The notes beneath the pieces were generated by a model. The model worked only from the letters and a program-made list of their open reading frames with translations, was not told the origin of the DNA and ran no database searches. Below, one piece after another: positions 35,319 to 46,400 of a stretch of 64,000 nt of DNA (within the stretch, counting starts at the first letter, position 1; every line of letters starts with the position of its first letter). The translations under genes were made by a program, and so were the position numbers. The DNA comes from Aplectana chamaeleonis. Lineage: Eukaryota; Nematoda; Chromadorea; Rhabditida; Cosmocercidae. The DNA is taken from contig JAPDOI010000701.1 of the NCBI GenBank assembly GCA_029168955.1, forward strand, positions 242,652 through 306,651. The letters are read 5' to 3'.

Positions 35319-36186
35319 CTCTGCCAGCGCGTAGCTAGGTGCCTCACACGTAAAGCGGATATGCTCAAGGTTTCGGAGGCATCTAGTTTTATCTTGACAC
35401 GATATTTGTTGTAAATTACGGAAAGTTTAGCCTCAGTTGGTGAAATTTTAGCTACAGAGGCCGCATATTCTACGTAATTTCTCGCTACGGCACCCGCATA
35501 TTCTACGCAAATTCTCGAAACAGCACTCGGTCGACTGACCCACCCAGTCCTGATCCGTACTAGAAAAGCGATCCCAGCTGCGATCGACCGCACTGTCGCT
35601 TCTTCCCCACGGCCTGCAGCATCCCACCGGTCAGAAACTTTCTCAGCAAGGTGTTCCAGAGAGCGACATGGGGTCACCCTCCACGACCAGCCACGGAGAA
35701 TGGGGTAATTACTCACTGAGTTGACTGAGCCAACACTGCATCCCTGTGCTCCGCGTACCCAGCGCGGTGTTAAGATTGCAATTCAACACAGGCAGTCGCT
35801 AAGGCCCTAGTTATACATCTGCGATTCGGTGCCGCTGGTTTTCGCCGGACGTCTGCGATTGATCAGATTTCGAAATTGACCAATAGCAGACATGCCGCGG
35901 AAGCCAGCGGCAGCGAAACGCTGGTGTATAACTAGGCCCTAAACCCGTGAATTCTCGCTACAAAATTATACCAAGAATATACGGGTTTAACGACAGAGAG
36001 ATCAATGTATCCAATTAGGCCTTTGTTTTTACGTAAAATACGCGTAGAATTTGCACCCTCATACCGACGACACAAGAATATGCGTGTTTTAGCTATCGTA
36101 GCTAAAACCCGTAAATTCTCGCTACATGGAATGGGGCGGCATTATAGGCCGCGCCCTCGGAGGCATCTAGCTACGCGTTGACAGAG
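35319..36186. mobile_element. TIR element with CTCTGCCAGCGCGTAGCTAG ends
   Basis: The left end CTCTGCCAGCGCGTAGCTAG-GTGCCTC is inversely repeated at the right end (CTCTGTCAACGCGTAGCTAGATGCCTC in reverse), about 24 of 27 matching. The interior repeatedly carries AATTCTCGCTAC and GAATATACGGGTTT-like phrases. There is no clear target duplication and no transposase. A 144-bp element is nested inside at 35799-35942. Confidence 0.65.
35799..35942. mobile_element. Nested 144-bp hairpin MITE
   Basis: AGGCCCTAGTTATACATC at the left is the inverse of the right end GGTGTATAACTAGGCCCT. The pairing continues inward (GCCGCTGGTTTTCGC against GCGGAAGCCAGCGGC). It may be flanked by TAA/TTA-type sites. It sits inside the 35319-36186 element, so it is the younger of the two. 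Confidence 0.72.
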
Positions 36187-37886
36187 TTGTTGCAGTTTCG
36201 GAACCGAAATCTCGAAGATTACAAGAAGCGTAATACGCAAAGACGTGTGAGCACAAACAAGCAATCAATATGATATTAGTTAGTGTCGCAATATAAAAAA
36301 AGACTTACTGCTTGGGTTGGAAACTCAATATGAAGGCCATTTTACTACATAGGCAGTTTATGTTGTGGCCAAAATGGGGATAACATAAAAAAACACGAAT
36401 TTGGACAGCACCGGAATAGAAATCGGCGAGTTCAGTTGGAACTTGGATCGATACTGCAGTATGACTCATGTGCGCCAGTTCGGAGGTGTGTCGTACGCGG
36501 AACCGACGGGAAACTAAAAGTCTGCACATTCATCGCGGTGCCGACGCGGCTTTGCCAAGGAGCCGTGTTTTCGACGCTACCTCTCTATCGAATCGCGGGG
36601 CCGACATAAGGCCATCGCGGGGCCACTGCGTCACACACCACTTACCCACGACCGCGGAGCCGCCAATCAACTGCCGATACCCCATCGCGGTACCAACGAG
36701 AATCTAGGGGCTATAGCGAAACCAGCGGTACCAATTTTCTCAGAGAATTCTCCAAATGCAGAAGAACTTCAAAAGCGATTTAGTCCGAACTTCACATCCA
36801 TTTGTACAAAAAACCTGAACTGGTTTTTCCTTACAAATGAACGTTTTTCAGAGGCCTTTCGACATTTTCGTTCACTAAAGTTATACAAAAAGATGAAAAA
36901 ATAGTGTATGGTTTTCAGCGCTAACGATGCCTTTAACGCTATTGACCTGGGATGGATGAGATTTCAGGAGGAAATACACAATCTTCGGCGAAACACTGAT
37001 GTAAAAGACCTATTTCTTCATATCATTTCATGGCATTCATTGAAAGGTACTGTTGAGGCCTTCAAAAATAGAATAAATCAATTTCGAAGCGAATTATGAC
37101 GATGTGGCGTTCTGTGCCCAAAAACGCCTGTAAACTCCCTTTCAGCAGCAAAAACATGCGTTATGATGCTACATTCATATGACGGCCGTTCATATGAAGC
37201 TCTCCTTTTCTGGTCTGTTTTTCTGAATTTTACATAATCCGTTATCATTTGCGGACATTAATTTCCGTAGTACACCATTTCTCCTTCAATTTTTGTATGG
37301 GTTAAACAATGTAATGGAATTGAAGTCGGCGGTTTCAAAGGAATGAGATACTGGCCGACTAATCCGTCACTAAAGTTTTGTGGCATTCCATTTTTCCATA
37401 TGTACATGCTTTGAGTAACGAAAGGAGATTTGTCATGTACTCGTTTCTTTCCCTTTTCTAAACGAGTTCGAACTATTTCCGATTTTCGACCTCTACTCTT
37501 GTTGTTTCCATTCGCTTTCATCGTCCGCGACTCTTTGCTCTCTATCACATTTTTCTTCGTCGTCACCTCTCCAGCCGAGCCACTTCATTGCAGGCTGGTC
37601 TGATTTCAGTGTATTTTTCGCGCTATTCACCCACTCAAGTGTCGTTTCTGGATGCCGCGGCGGCTGCAGCAGTGATGCCATGCGTTTCATCGCCATCATC
37701 CTCGTCGCCCAATTCACCATTCCTGGCGACGCTTTCAACAAAAACAGGTGGATAAGCAGAGAAATTCTTCATATCTTATAACATGAAAATCGAATGAGGA
37801 GCACTTGGTAACAGTTGGCTTTTGCTCAATATTTCTTTTCGATTCCGAGAGCAAGGTGAAATGCCAGGAGGCGAGAGATTACTTAC
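36187..37886. other. No firm gene; degenerate ATCGCGG repeats at 36535-36705
   Basis: 36535-36705 holds imperfect repeats of CATCGCGG(T/G)(G/A)CC(G/A)ACG. On the minus strand, 37258-37741 has two overlapping open frames (including WVNSAKNTLKSDQPAMKWLG) that could be further exons of the candidate gene at 37887-38350, but I could not find splice sites in phase. Confidence 0.4.
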
Positions 37887-38350
37887 CTGCAGATGCCTGG
37901 AAGTTTTTATACACCGTACTTGCGGCATTGTTTCGCATGCTAAAATGCTTCTGAGAACTCGTTTTTCAATGTGAGCTCTCTGCAGGACGGCTTCTGCCTC
38001 CGCAGCGTCTCTTCAAGGCTGAGCGCAAGCTGTGGCGCAGAAGACGACTCCTTAAAACAAAGACGCACACAAGCGGTACTGAGAAAAATACAGAAGCTAC
38101 TATAAAACCTCTAAGAACAGGAACTACTGAAGGCCGTTACGAAAATGTCATTGAAAAAACGGTTTTGGAAAGTATCGTTTTTTTCTCAGTCACACTCACC
38201 TCCTAGGATTTTATACGCAAGGCTGACAAGGAACGGTTCGTCGGTTGGGCGTTTTCTGCAAAGGTCGTAGACATTGCTCAAAACAGAGACCAAGAGTACA
38301 TCCCCCTCCCTCCCAACAAATCGTTCTGTGTCGACGATAGCTACAACGCC
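37887..38350 (-). CDS. Candidate unrecognised gene, two exons
   Basis: Exon 1 (38200-38350, possibly starting further 5' up to about 38443) follows acceptor TGTCCGCAG and ends GGAG then GTGAGTG. It reads GVVAIVDTERFVGREGDVLL then VSVLSNVYDLCRKRPTDEPF and LVSLAYKILG. Exon 2 (37887-38008) opens after a weak acceptor (TTGAAGAG) in the matching phase. It reads AAEAEAVLQRAHIEKRVLRS, helical, and ends CTGCAG then GTAAGT. The in-phase junction and two strong donors are the evidence. I do not recognise the family and could not extend it on either side. It points away from the alpha2delta gene at 40.3 kb. Confidence 0.42.
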
Positions 38351-38867
38351 CTGCGGACACAGAGCGGACAGGTCACCGGCCGGACGTCCACGTAGGTCTT
38401 TTGTAAACCAGACATGCATAGAGGGGTTAGTGGGACTCCACATTGTGCACTACGAGACCCGCAGTTCTGCGCGGTTTCGGCCTTCGTTCTTCGCGTTTGA
38501 GAACCGCAAAAGCGTTATGGCAGGTGGAGACAGAGAGAACAGAACAATGCTTTGAACATTTTTCACGGTTCACTTTTTGAAAGCCGCTCTTTTGCGCAAT
38601 GTTTGGCGTCTGCTACATGATTCCCGTTATACAGGCGAAAAAACCTGCGGAAAGCCTACTCAACTGCCGTTGGTTTTTGTTGGGACTGCGCGTATTCTCC
38701 CGCATCCAAATCGTCTTGTAGTCATTTCTTGCCTTAAAGAGTTATTGTTGTTGGTGGGAACTCTTTGACTCCTCCCATTATTTCTTTGAATTGCAACCAC
38801 TACGATGAAGGCTAGCTGAGGCATATAAAAGTTCCTGTGGAGTCCATACGATGCCGCGATAAGAAAC

Positions 38868-39361
38868 TTAAAGGCAGTGTTCACGATGAAAATCGTTTTT
38901 CTGTTTTTCAGTTTGTTTTGAAAACGGTCCCATGCTGATTCCAATGATGTCTCTGAAATCATACAAGACCTTCTGTGAACGCAGGTATGGTCCCTCTAAA
39001 ATGGAGCTATGGAAGCATGGTGGACGAGTTGTCCGAGGCTTGTAACTTCCGTCTTTTGCAGCCGATCTATGCGAGCTGACCTGAGTAAAGAGAGAAGCTG
39101 AGAATGAAGGGAAGAACGGGGCTAATGATTGGAAATCATCGCTCGTCTCTCGATCTCGAGCATTCATTTGTTCACGTCGGTGGGCGTGTGATGCGCTTTT
39201 GGGGTTTTCAATGCGCTCGAAGTTGCAACTTCGGGCTCTTTTGGGGCTCTTTCTGGCTCGTTTTCATGCGTTCTTTCGACGTTAACGTTACAGAGTGTCC
39301 CTCCACTACCCAATCCTAGTGGAATTTCGAAAACTTTTTTCATCGTGAACACCGCCTTTAA
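38868..39361. mobile_element. TTAA-flanked MITE, family A (inverted copy)
   Basis: It begins TTAAAGGCAGTGTTCACGAT and ends ATCGTGAACACCGCCTTTAA, with intact TTAA on both sides. The interior is the reverse of the copies at 53793 and 55857, including CTCTCGATCTCGAGCATTCA and GTTAACGTTACAGAGTGTCC. The short frames read through it (for example the MKGRTGL... frame) are not genes. Confidence 0.87.
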
Positions 39362-40332
39362 GATCTGAAATTGCAAGTCGCAGCTGCTTGTTCGAGATGT
39401 TTCCCTTGATAGTTCCTTGAGTTACGATAGCGGTGAACGTATTCCACTAAATGCTCCACAGTATCTGTTTTGTAGCCCTAACCAATCTTCGAAGAATTTC
39501 ACACCAAAATCACTACAAGTTTCGGAAACATTTTTTTACAGCGAGCTTCTTTATGCCTTCCACTTCCCTACTAGAACTAGTTCAATGTATGAGGCTTCTC
39601 TGAGTTAGTGGACATCTGCTAGATTTTGTGCTGTTCAAGAAAGAGAAGCGAAGAAGGTGGTACCGCTTTGTAGGTAAAAGTCGGCTGGCGAGAAGTTCGC
39701 TCTATCTACTGGTCGCCAAGCAAACACTTGAAAGCAGAATAAATACAGGACTCAGAAAAACTGCGTCTCAACACCTTGAACTGAAGTAGCAAACAGTAGA
39801 TACAGCAATTGTGAAAAGAGTTTCTACATTTGAACTCAAATAAATCTACAACTTCAACAAACATTTTCAGTTTTATAAAGCTTTATTGAGCAGAACAATT
39901 CACACTCCAGAAATAATAATAAATAGAGATAGAAATTAATAGAAAATGTCTGTCACTAGATTCGCTCGAAAAAGGTTGTTATCAAAGTTGCAAAGCAAAG
40001 CGAGCATTCATGCAAATCTCCTTGATAGAAGTCAGGCGGACATCCAGTAGCCTTTCTAACTTGTTCGTACCCGCCTTTTGTCCAACTTTTCATTTATTTC
40101 CACTTTTCTAGTGAAGAGATCTACTACCTTCTCATAAAAACAGCACAACAACCGTTCTTATCGCGGGTCCTGGCTTCCAATTGAGGTTCGATCGATGATC
40201 TTTGAATGTCTCGCGCGTAGCATCTCAACCGATACAGAATGAAAAAGTTTTGTGCTTAGTGGGGTCAAAACTAATTAATTGTGGTCTGATTTCGTTACAC
40301 AAAAGAACCGACTATAGTCGATTATGTTTCAG
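39362..40332. other. Unassigned DNA upstream of the first visible alpha2delta exon
   Basis: No signal-peptide exon for the alpha2delta gene could be identified here, although one is expected. 39840-39960 is A/T-rich. A B-box-like GAGGTTCGATCGATGATC occurs near 40182. The acceptor TATGTTTCAG at 40323-40332 closes the stretch. Confidence 0.4.
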
Positions 40333-40414
40333 CATAGAAGAATGTGCACGAGTGCTCAGTGAGAATCTTCAGGATACTTTCAAACGGGTGACCAAAAGCG
40401 ACCAAATTATAGAG
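40333..40414 (+). CDS. alpha2delta exon 1 of visible set
   Basis: The acceptor is TATGTTTCAG and the donor is GAG then GTGTGATT, ending in phase 0. It encodes [20 protein letters not shown] then KSDQIIE. This matches the N-terminal helical part of the family (WAxxLxxEL...). It begins in mid-codon, so an earlier exon exists. Confidence 0.75.
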
Positions 40415-43400
40415 GTGTGATTCATTCTCAAACGCCTGTAAAATTTAGAGAAAAAAAGGTTATTTCAGCTTTATGATAAGTTTGTCGAACCAGAGCAATT
40501 CGATCCGAGAGACGAACTCAAGAGGAGCAAGAGCGCCATTGAGGGATACCTACGGAGGCGGGCAGAGTTCGCTTATGTAAGTTTCCGCTACATATTGATT
40601 TTTGTTTCGGTGACGTTATTATTTTTTTTCAAAATATTTCTTCCTCTGATCCGTAAATATCGAACTGGCCACCTTTTCTTTTTCTTTGCTAAAGAGCATT
40701 TTTCTCCTCCCGGCTGTTTCCCTTTCTCAAGGGGTATTCGAAAGCGCATTTTTATTCATTTTTTAACTGAATAATTTGAAATTTTGATGTGATTTCTTTC
40801 CTATAGCACCGCAAATGAAGCGGTCAGGGATGAAACTCGAACGTGCGGTAATGTGATCAGAAGTCACCAAAAATAGACTACAGGACTCGCATGAACTCGC
40901 TCGATAAACCAGGTTTCAAAGCATCGTTGGCTCTGGGAACCACATCCCAGTTTCAGCGTTTTTGCGTTGATACACGCCTGTAGTAGCCTAAATTTTCGGA
41001 AATCTCCGTCAAAAGCTTCATTTGGTTAAGAAACCCAACCTTCTAAATACGTGAATTTGGTATTCAAAGTTCGCGTCGGATTCGCCTTTGTATATGTTGA
41101 ACGTTCGTCTGTAGCACGCATGAGGTGGTAGGATGACTCTATTGACTAACGTTTCGGCGGATCCGCCCTCGTCGGAGTATGAAACAAGGATGAGCGGAAC
41201 AAAAATATGAAATTTCGGAAATCGGTTTTCGGGTTTCGGAACAAAAAATTTTCTCTCGGGTTTCGGAAATCGGGCGCGAAACGCCTGAAAATGCGCGGAA
41301 ATGCGGTTTTCGGAACGCGAAACGCCTGAAAATGCGCGGAAATGCGGTTTGCGGAACGCGAAACGCGGAAAATTGAGGAAATGCTTTCCTCCTCCCAGAT
41401 GACCCGATATTTTCGCATTCCGCAGCGTTATTTGCGGTTTTCGGAATGAGGAACGCGGAATGCCAAAAATGCGCGAAACTGTGGGTTTCGGAACGCAAAA
41501 CGTGGACTTCGCTCATCCCTGGTCTGAAACGGTCAAATTTGCTTGTAAAATTAATCGGCCAAATGTGGGGGGTAGACAACAGGCACTCTGCTGTGGGCGG
41601 AGCCAGAGGGCGGGCCCGACTCCGCCCCTCGTCGCGGACGAGATTGCCTCCAGAGTGCCTCTTTCTCGAGGGCTTCGATTTGATTACTTCCTCACTGTAT
41701 TTCTGCGCTATTCTTCTGTATTCCGCTAAATCATGAGCTACTATGCTGCTGATAAACAATTCTGTTCAACCCCAATGACAACCCTTTCGATAAACGCTGA
41801 TCCCAAATGCCTTGGTTTGCTAACTCATGAGAGTTTTCATGTCAACATGAAACCTTTCTTGACCAGCAATACGATGATATTAGTGCGTTAACCCCATTTC
41901 TACTACGAACTACTGGATTTGAATATGGGTCTGGCTTCCAATTATTTTTTTCTTGTTCATATTTCAAAAAAATGTGTTTATGAAGCCTTGGGTAACTCAT
42001 GCAAGGTTGTCGAGCTCAAATTTGTAGAATGTAAATGCAATCTATTCTTCATTGTGGAGCAATTTGATTAGCAAAATTTCAAAGTTGGGTACAACCTTAA
42101 TTTCAAAGAGTAAAAAAAATTGAGAATTTGCCGAACCACTGACCCAATTTTCTTTCTTAAACTCATAATTGTCGGGTGCGTTCGATAAATTCACTTTTCA
42201 AGCTCGCTTTTGTGGCTTATAAAGTGGAAAGCCGAAGCTGGACACAAATTCGTAATTTTTTCCACTTCGCACAATTTTTTTAATTTTGTAGCACTACCTC
42301 GCACCCCTCGTATGTAAAGTAATTTATTGCACAGTTTTTTTAGTAATATTAGCGAGTACTTGCTGAAGCGGAATCAACATTTTCTCTTCATAGGATCACT
42401 CCCAAATTGTTTTAGGGAAAAAGCAAATTCTTAACAAATTTTTCTGAAGAACCAGAGATCTATGTGAGAAATTTATTAGGGTTTCAAACGAAGTTAGAGA
42501 ACGGTGACGAGATTTCAACTTTACTGTTCAATAAAATTGTCACATTATCAGATAGAATTTTTTGAACATTAAATAGCATGTTTTCTACACCAGAAAATGC
42601 AAGAAATGCTTTAAAAAACAAACACCACTTCAGCAATGAGAATCTCGAATTTTTGTGCCGTCGCTGGTCTTTTTCATGTTTTTTTATTCATTGATGTCCA
42701 TTTCAATTTTAGTTTTTTTCGAAATTGAATTTTCCTTCAGCAACAAAAATCTCGTTACCTTCTCTGACTGATTTCTGTCATTCGCTGAAGGAGAAATAAA
42801 GTCTTTCTTTTTAAACATGGTCTGAGCCTATGGATTCAAATAATAAATCCTCGTTGACATCAGCCGATACCTATCTCTCACTCCACCGACCCTGCCGTCC
42901 GCATGGCCATTAGCAAATGCCATTGGGACATGTTTACGATCCTGGGTCGCTTGTCTTCGGATCTGTTGTGTCCACTGGCTATGCAGGATCATGAGCGGTT
43001 TAATGGAGGCGATATCGACCCATATGTGTCAAAATTATTAGATTGAATGGTGAAGGCTGAGAATATATACGGAATTAAAATAGGCATAACTGAAAATAGT
43101 GTAAATAGGAATAAAATTGGTAACAAATATCAAAACTTTCTCCTTCTCCTCCTTTTTCAAGCCTTCGTCTCATTGCAGAATAAATTTTTTATAGTGAAAA
43201 TAAATATAGAATACAAATTTTAAAAAAATGAAATAAGGTAGAAACAAACTTCAAGAAATAAAAAAAATCATTTTATTTTGCCTGAAAATCAGATGCGCCT
43301 TTCATGATCGCGAAAATTCATTTTAAAAAATGGGAGTAGACGTCAAATTTAGAACGAACTCCTCTTTCTGATTTCATGTGACTGTTCACCTATGCTTCTG

Positions 43401-46400
43401 CTTGAAAAAATCCGAATTCATAAATCACAGACAGTTTTCATATTTCTATAGCAACTTTATCGGACAGGCTAAGAATTGATCCGTTCAAGCAGAAGTTTCA
43501 AAAATAAGTCCGATTTCTTATTTTGATCACTACCACTCACTAAATTCCTTCATACAAATTATATGTAAAGATCTATAGAAAAGTTACTGCCCAATAAAAC
43601 TAACACAGAATTAATTTTTAAAAACTCGTCCGACTTTTTTTCTATTGGTGACTAAAAATGCTAACGAGGAATCAGTAAACACTCGAATAATTGAGGAAAT
43701 TCGATAAAAAGATTCCACCAGTAAAGACATATCTATGATTTTTTCAGTAACAGTTAATTTACTTGGGAATGAAAAGTTGTCAAGAGGCTTCAAAAATCTT
43801 TTCATAGGGGCAGGATAATTGGAATAGATAAAGTCAAATGTGAATCAAGGAATGGAGGAAACGAATAACACTTGACTGTTTTTAAAAAATATTTTTCTCC
43901 AGGGCCACGTATTGGAAACTGAAGTGATTCAAAGCGTAAGCAACATTTAGAGTTAGTGCAATACGCGAATAGGGATCTTATCATGACTCATTAAGCATTT
44001 ATATGTTTCAAATAAAAAAGAGAGAAGGAAATCCGAGAAAAGGACTCACCCTTTTCATAAAATTACCTTTGCGGAGAAAAAAGGAAACGTACAGCATCAT
44101 AATGCTGGTCAAGAAAAGTTTAATGTTAACAATTAATCATGAAAACTCTCAAGAGTTAGCAAATCAATGCACTTGGGATCAACGTAAATATATCGGGAGG
44201 ATTGCTATTGGGGTTGAATACAACTTTCTATCAGCATCTAGTACCTTGCAGTTCAGTGGAATACAGGTGAATAGTGTAGAAATACAGTGAGGACGCAATC
44301 AAATCGAAGCACTTGTGAAACAGCCCCTCTGGAGGCAATCTCGTCCGCGCCGAGGGGCGGAGTCGACCCACCCAACTGGGACACGCCCACCCGAGAGTGC
44401 CTCTTCTGGCGCTCCCGCCAAATGTAGATACTATCCTACAGAAATTCAGACAAATTTTCCAAAACGTATGGCACGGAAACATGGAACTGAGTGGCATACC
44501 TGTGTACAGTTGTGCTGGAGCGTATGCGTGTTTTACGCGAGCGCAAGGAGCAACCACTCAATTCGTCCATAGGCGCGCCGTCGGGTGCAATCCGGCGACA
44601 ATCCAAAAAGAACCCGAACTATTCGGGTTGGGCTCTAGCATGAAAAGAGGTGGAGCCTATGAAATATTTTCTGCTTCTTCATTCTTTCACTCAGTGACGA
44701 AATTACACAATTAATCACAAGTGTTCGATGAAATTGACAACTTCAAGAAAAAGGTGAGGTACTCCTTCGGCTTAGGGGCCCCTTTTCCGTCATAACTGTT
44801 TTCACGTGAATTCAAGCACTTGTTTTCATGTTTTTTCTCTTTTATCATAATAATGGAACAAGTAGCAAGCAGAAACATGAGACATGAACAGACGATCACA
44901 TGAACGGTCGTTCTAGGAACAATCAAAACAGGGTCCCTGAATTTGTAAGTACCGAAAGTAATTGAGCTCATACAGTATTTTCCACAGAAACGATCCACAT
45001 TTGAAAAAAGTAAGACAATTTTGGAGGAACTCAAACTGCACGGAGCATAAAACTGCATAAAACTAAAAAAGTCTGAAGAGGTCAACAGCCTGGAATCTCA
45101 GCGACTCGCATTAACTTACCAAAAAGTTTACCTCAGTCCCTCGCATGTCGGAAATTCGCCACCACGGACAGACAAATCTTGCCTAAGACGCACCAGAATA
45201 CATGGGGTGCGCAACTTTAGGATAAAATCAATTAGTGGGACGGTAATTAGTGATGGTTCGCACCTCGACTCAGATTACCAGAAGGTATAATTATCTGCCT
45301 CGACTCAGAATCTCTCGCCCACTCCGCACGGCGACTAGATCGCCGCAACGCGGCGATGAGACGTGCCTTCGTATCCCTCGTCGAAGAGGGTGAGTGGAGG
45401 CATTGGCATCGCTCTGAATGGGACATTTTTAATGGCTCTGCCATAGGCAAAGATAGAGGCATGGTAATCTCATTGATTGGTCTTAGAGGAAGGTAACGAA
45501 TATCGAATGGATATGGATAAAAAACGGAACCAGGAGTTATCTCTATCAATGAGAAACAAATGGTGTTCAATTAAAGTTTTACTATCCTTTCACACAGTTT
45601 AATTCTGTATAACATGAAAGAGTTTTTGAAAATTTGCTTCAAAAATGCTAATAAAAAATGGATAGTTACCAATGGTTACAGAGTATTTTATCGAGATTTT
45701 AAGCTAGATAAGGGCGGTTACATGTATTATACCATCACAGACATGATATATCACATTGACTATCTTTTATGCAACAGTTACTGTCGTTTCGGAGACTTCA
45801 GCTCAATGTTAGCCGATATAAAAGTTTCCATGTTGGAGTAGAGGTACTCTATTAACGCTAAAATAAAAATAACGTACTTTTCAAACCTTTTAGGTATATG
45901 GATGACTTGCTCATAATCCATAATAAAGATGAAACATTTGTGGATAGTCAAATTTCAATAATGTATAAGAATGTATTGGAACTAGAAAAGATGTGTATTG
46001 GAACTCAAAAAGACGCTCAATAATCCCTGTAAATGCAATTATTTGGACATAAGTATAGAAATAATTAATAGTAGAATACACACAAAATTGTATAATAAGA
46101 CAGATGATTTCAACTTCAGAGTTAAAAGATTCCCTCATGCTCATTCTGATATCTCTCTAAAAGTCAAACATCTACAATTTACACGGAGACCCTGAGATAT
46201 CTGCACCCAATTTACATTCCTTCACGGATGAACTCAAAGAAATGAAAACAGTTTTAGTTGGAAACCTATATACACCAGAATTCGTAGAGGTGAATGTGAT
46301 AAAATGCATCTATAAACAAAAAATGATAGCATGTAAGTTTAAACTAAGAGATGATAAGAAAAGTATAACATAATTGGTAAAAAGCATAACGCACTAAGTC

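Noticed and set aside
41139..41759. 206-codon minus-strand frame, Arg/Phe-rich
   Set aside because: It runs across the hAT-like MITE repeats and the dispersed repeat G; its residues mirror GAAATGCGG units.
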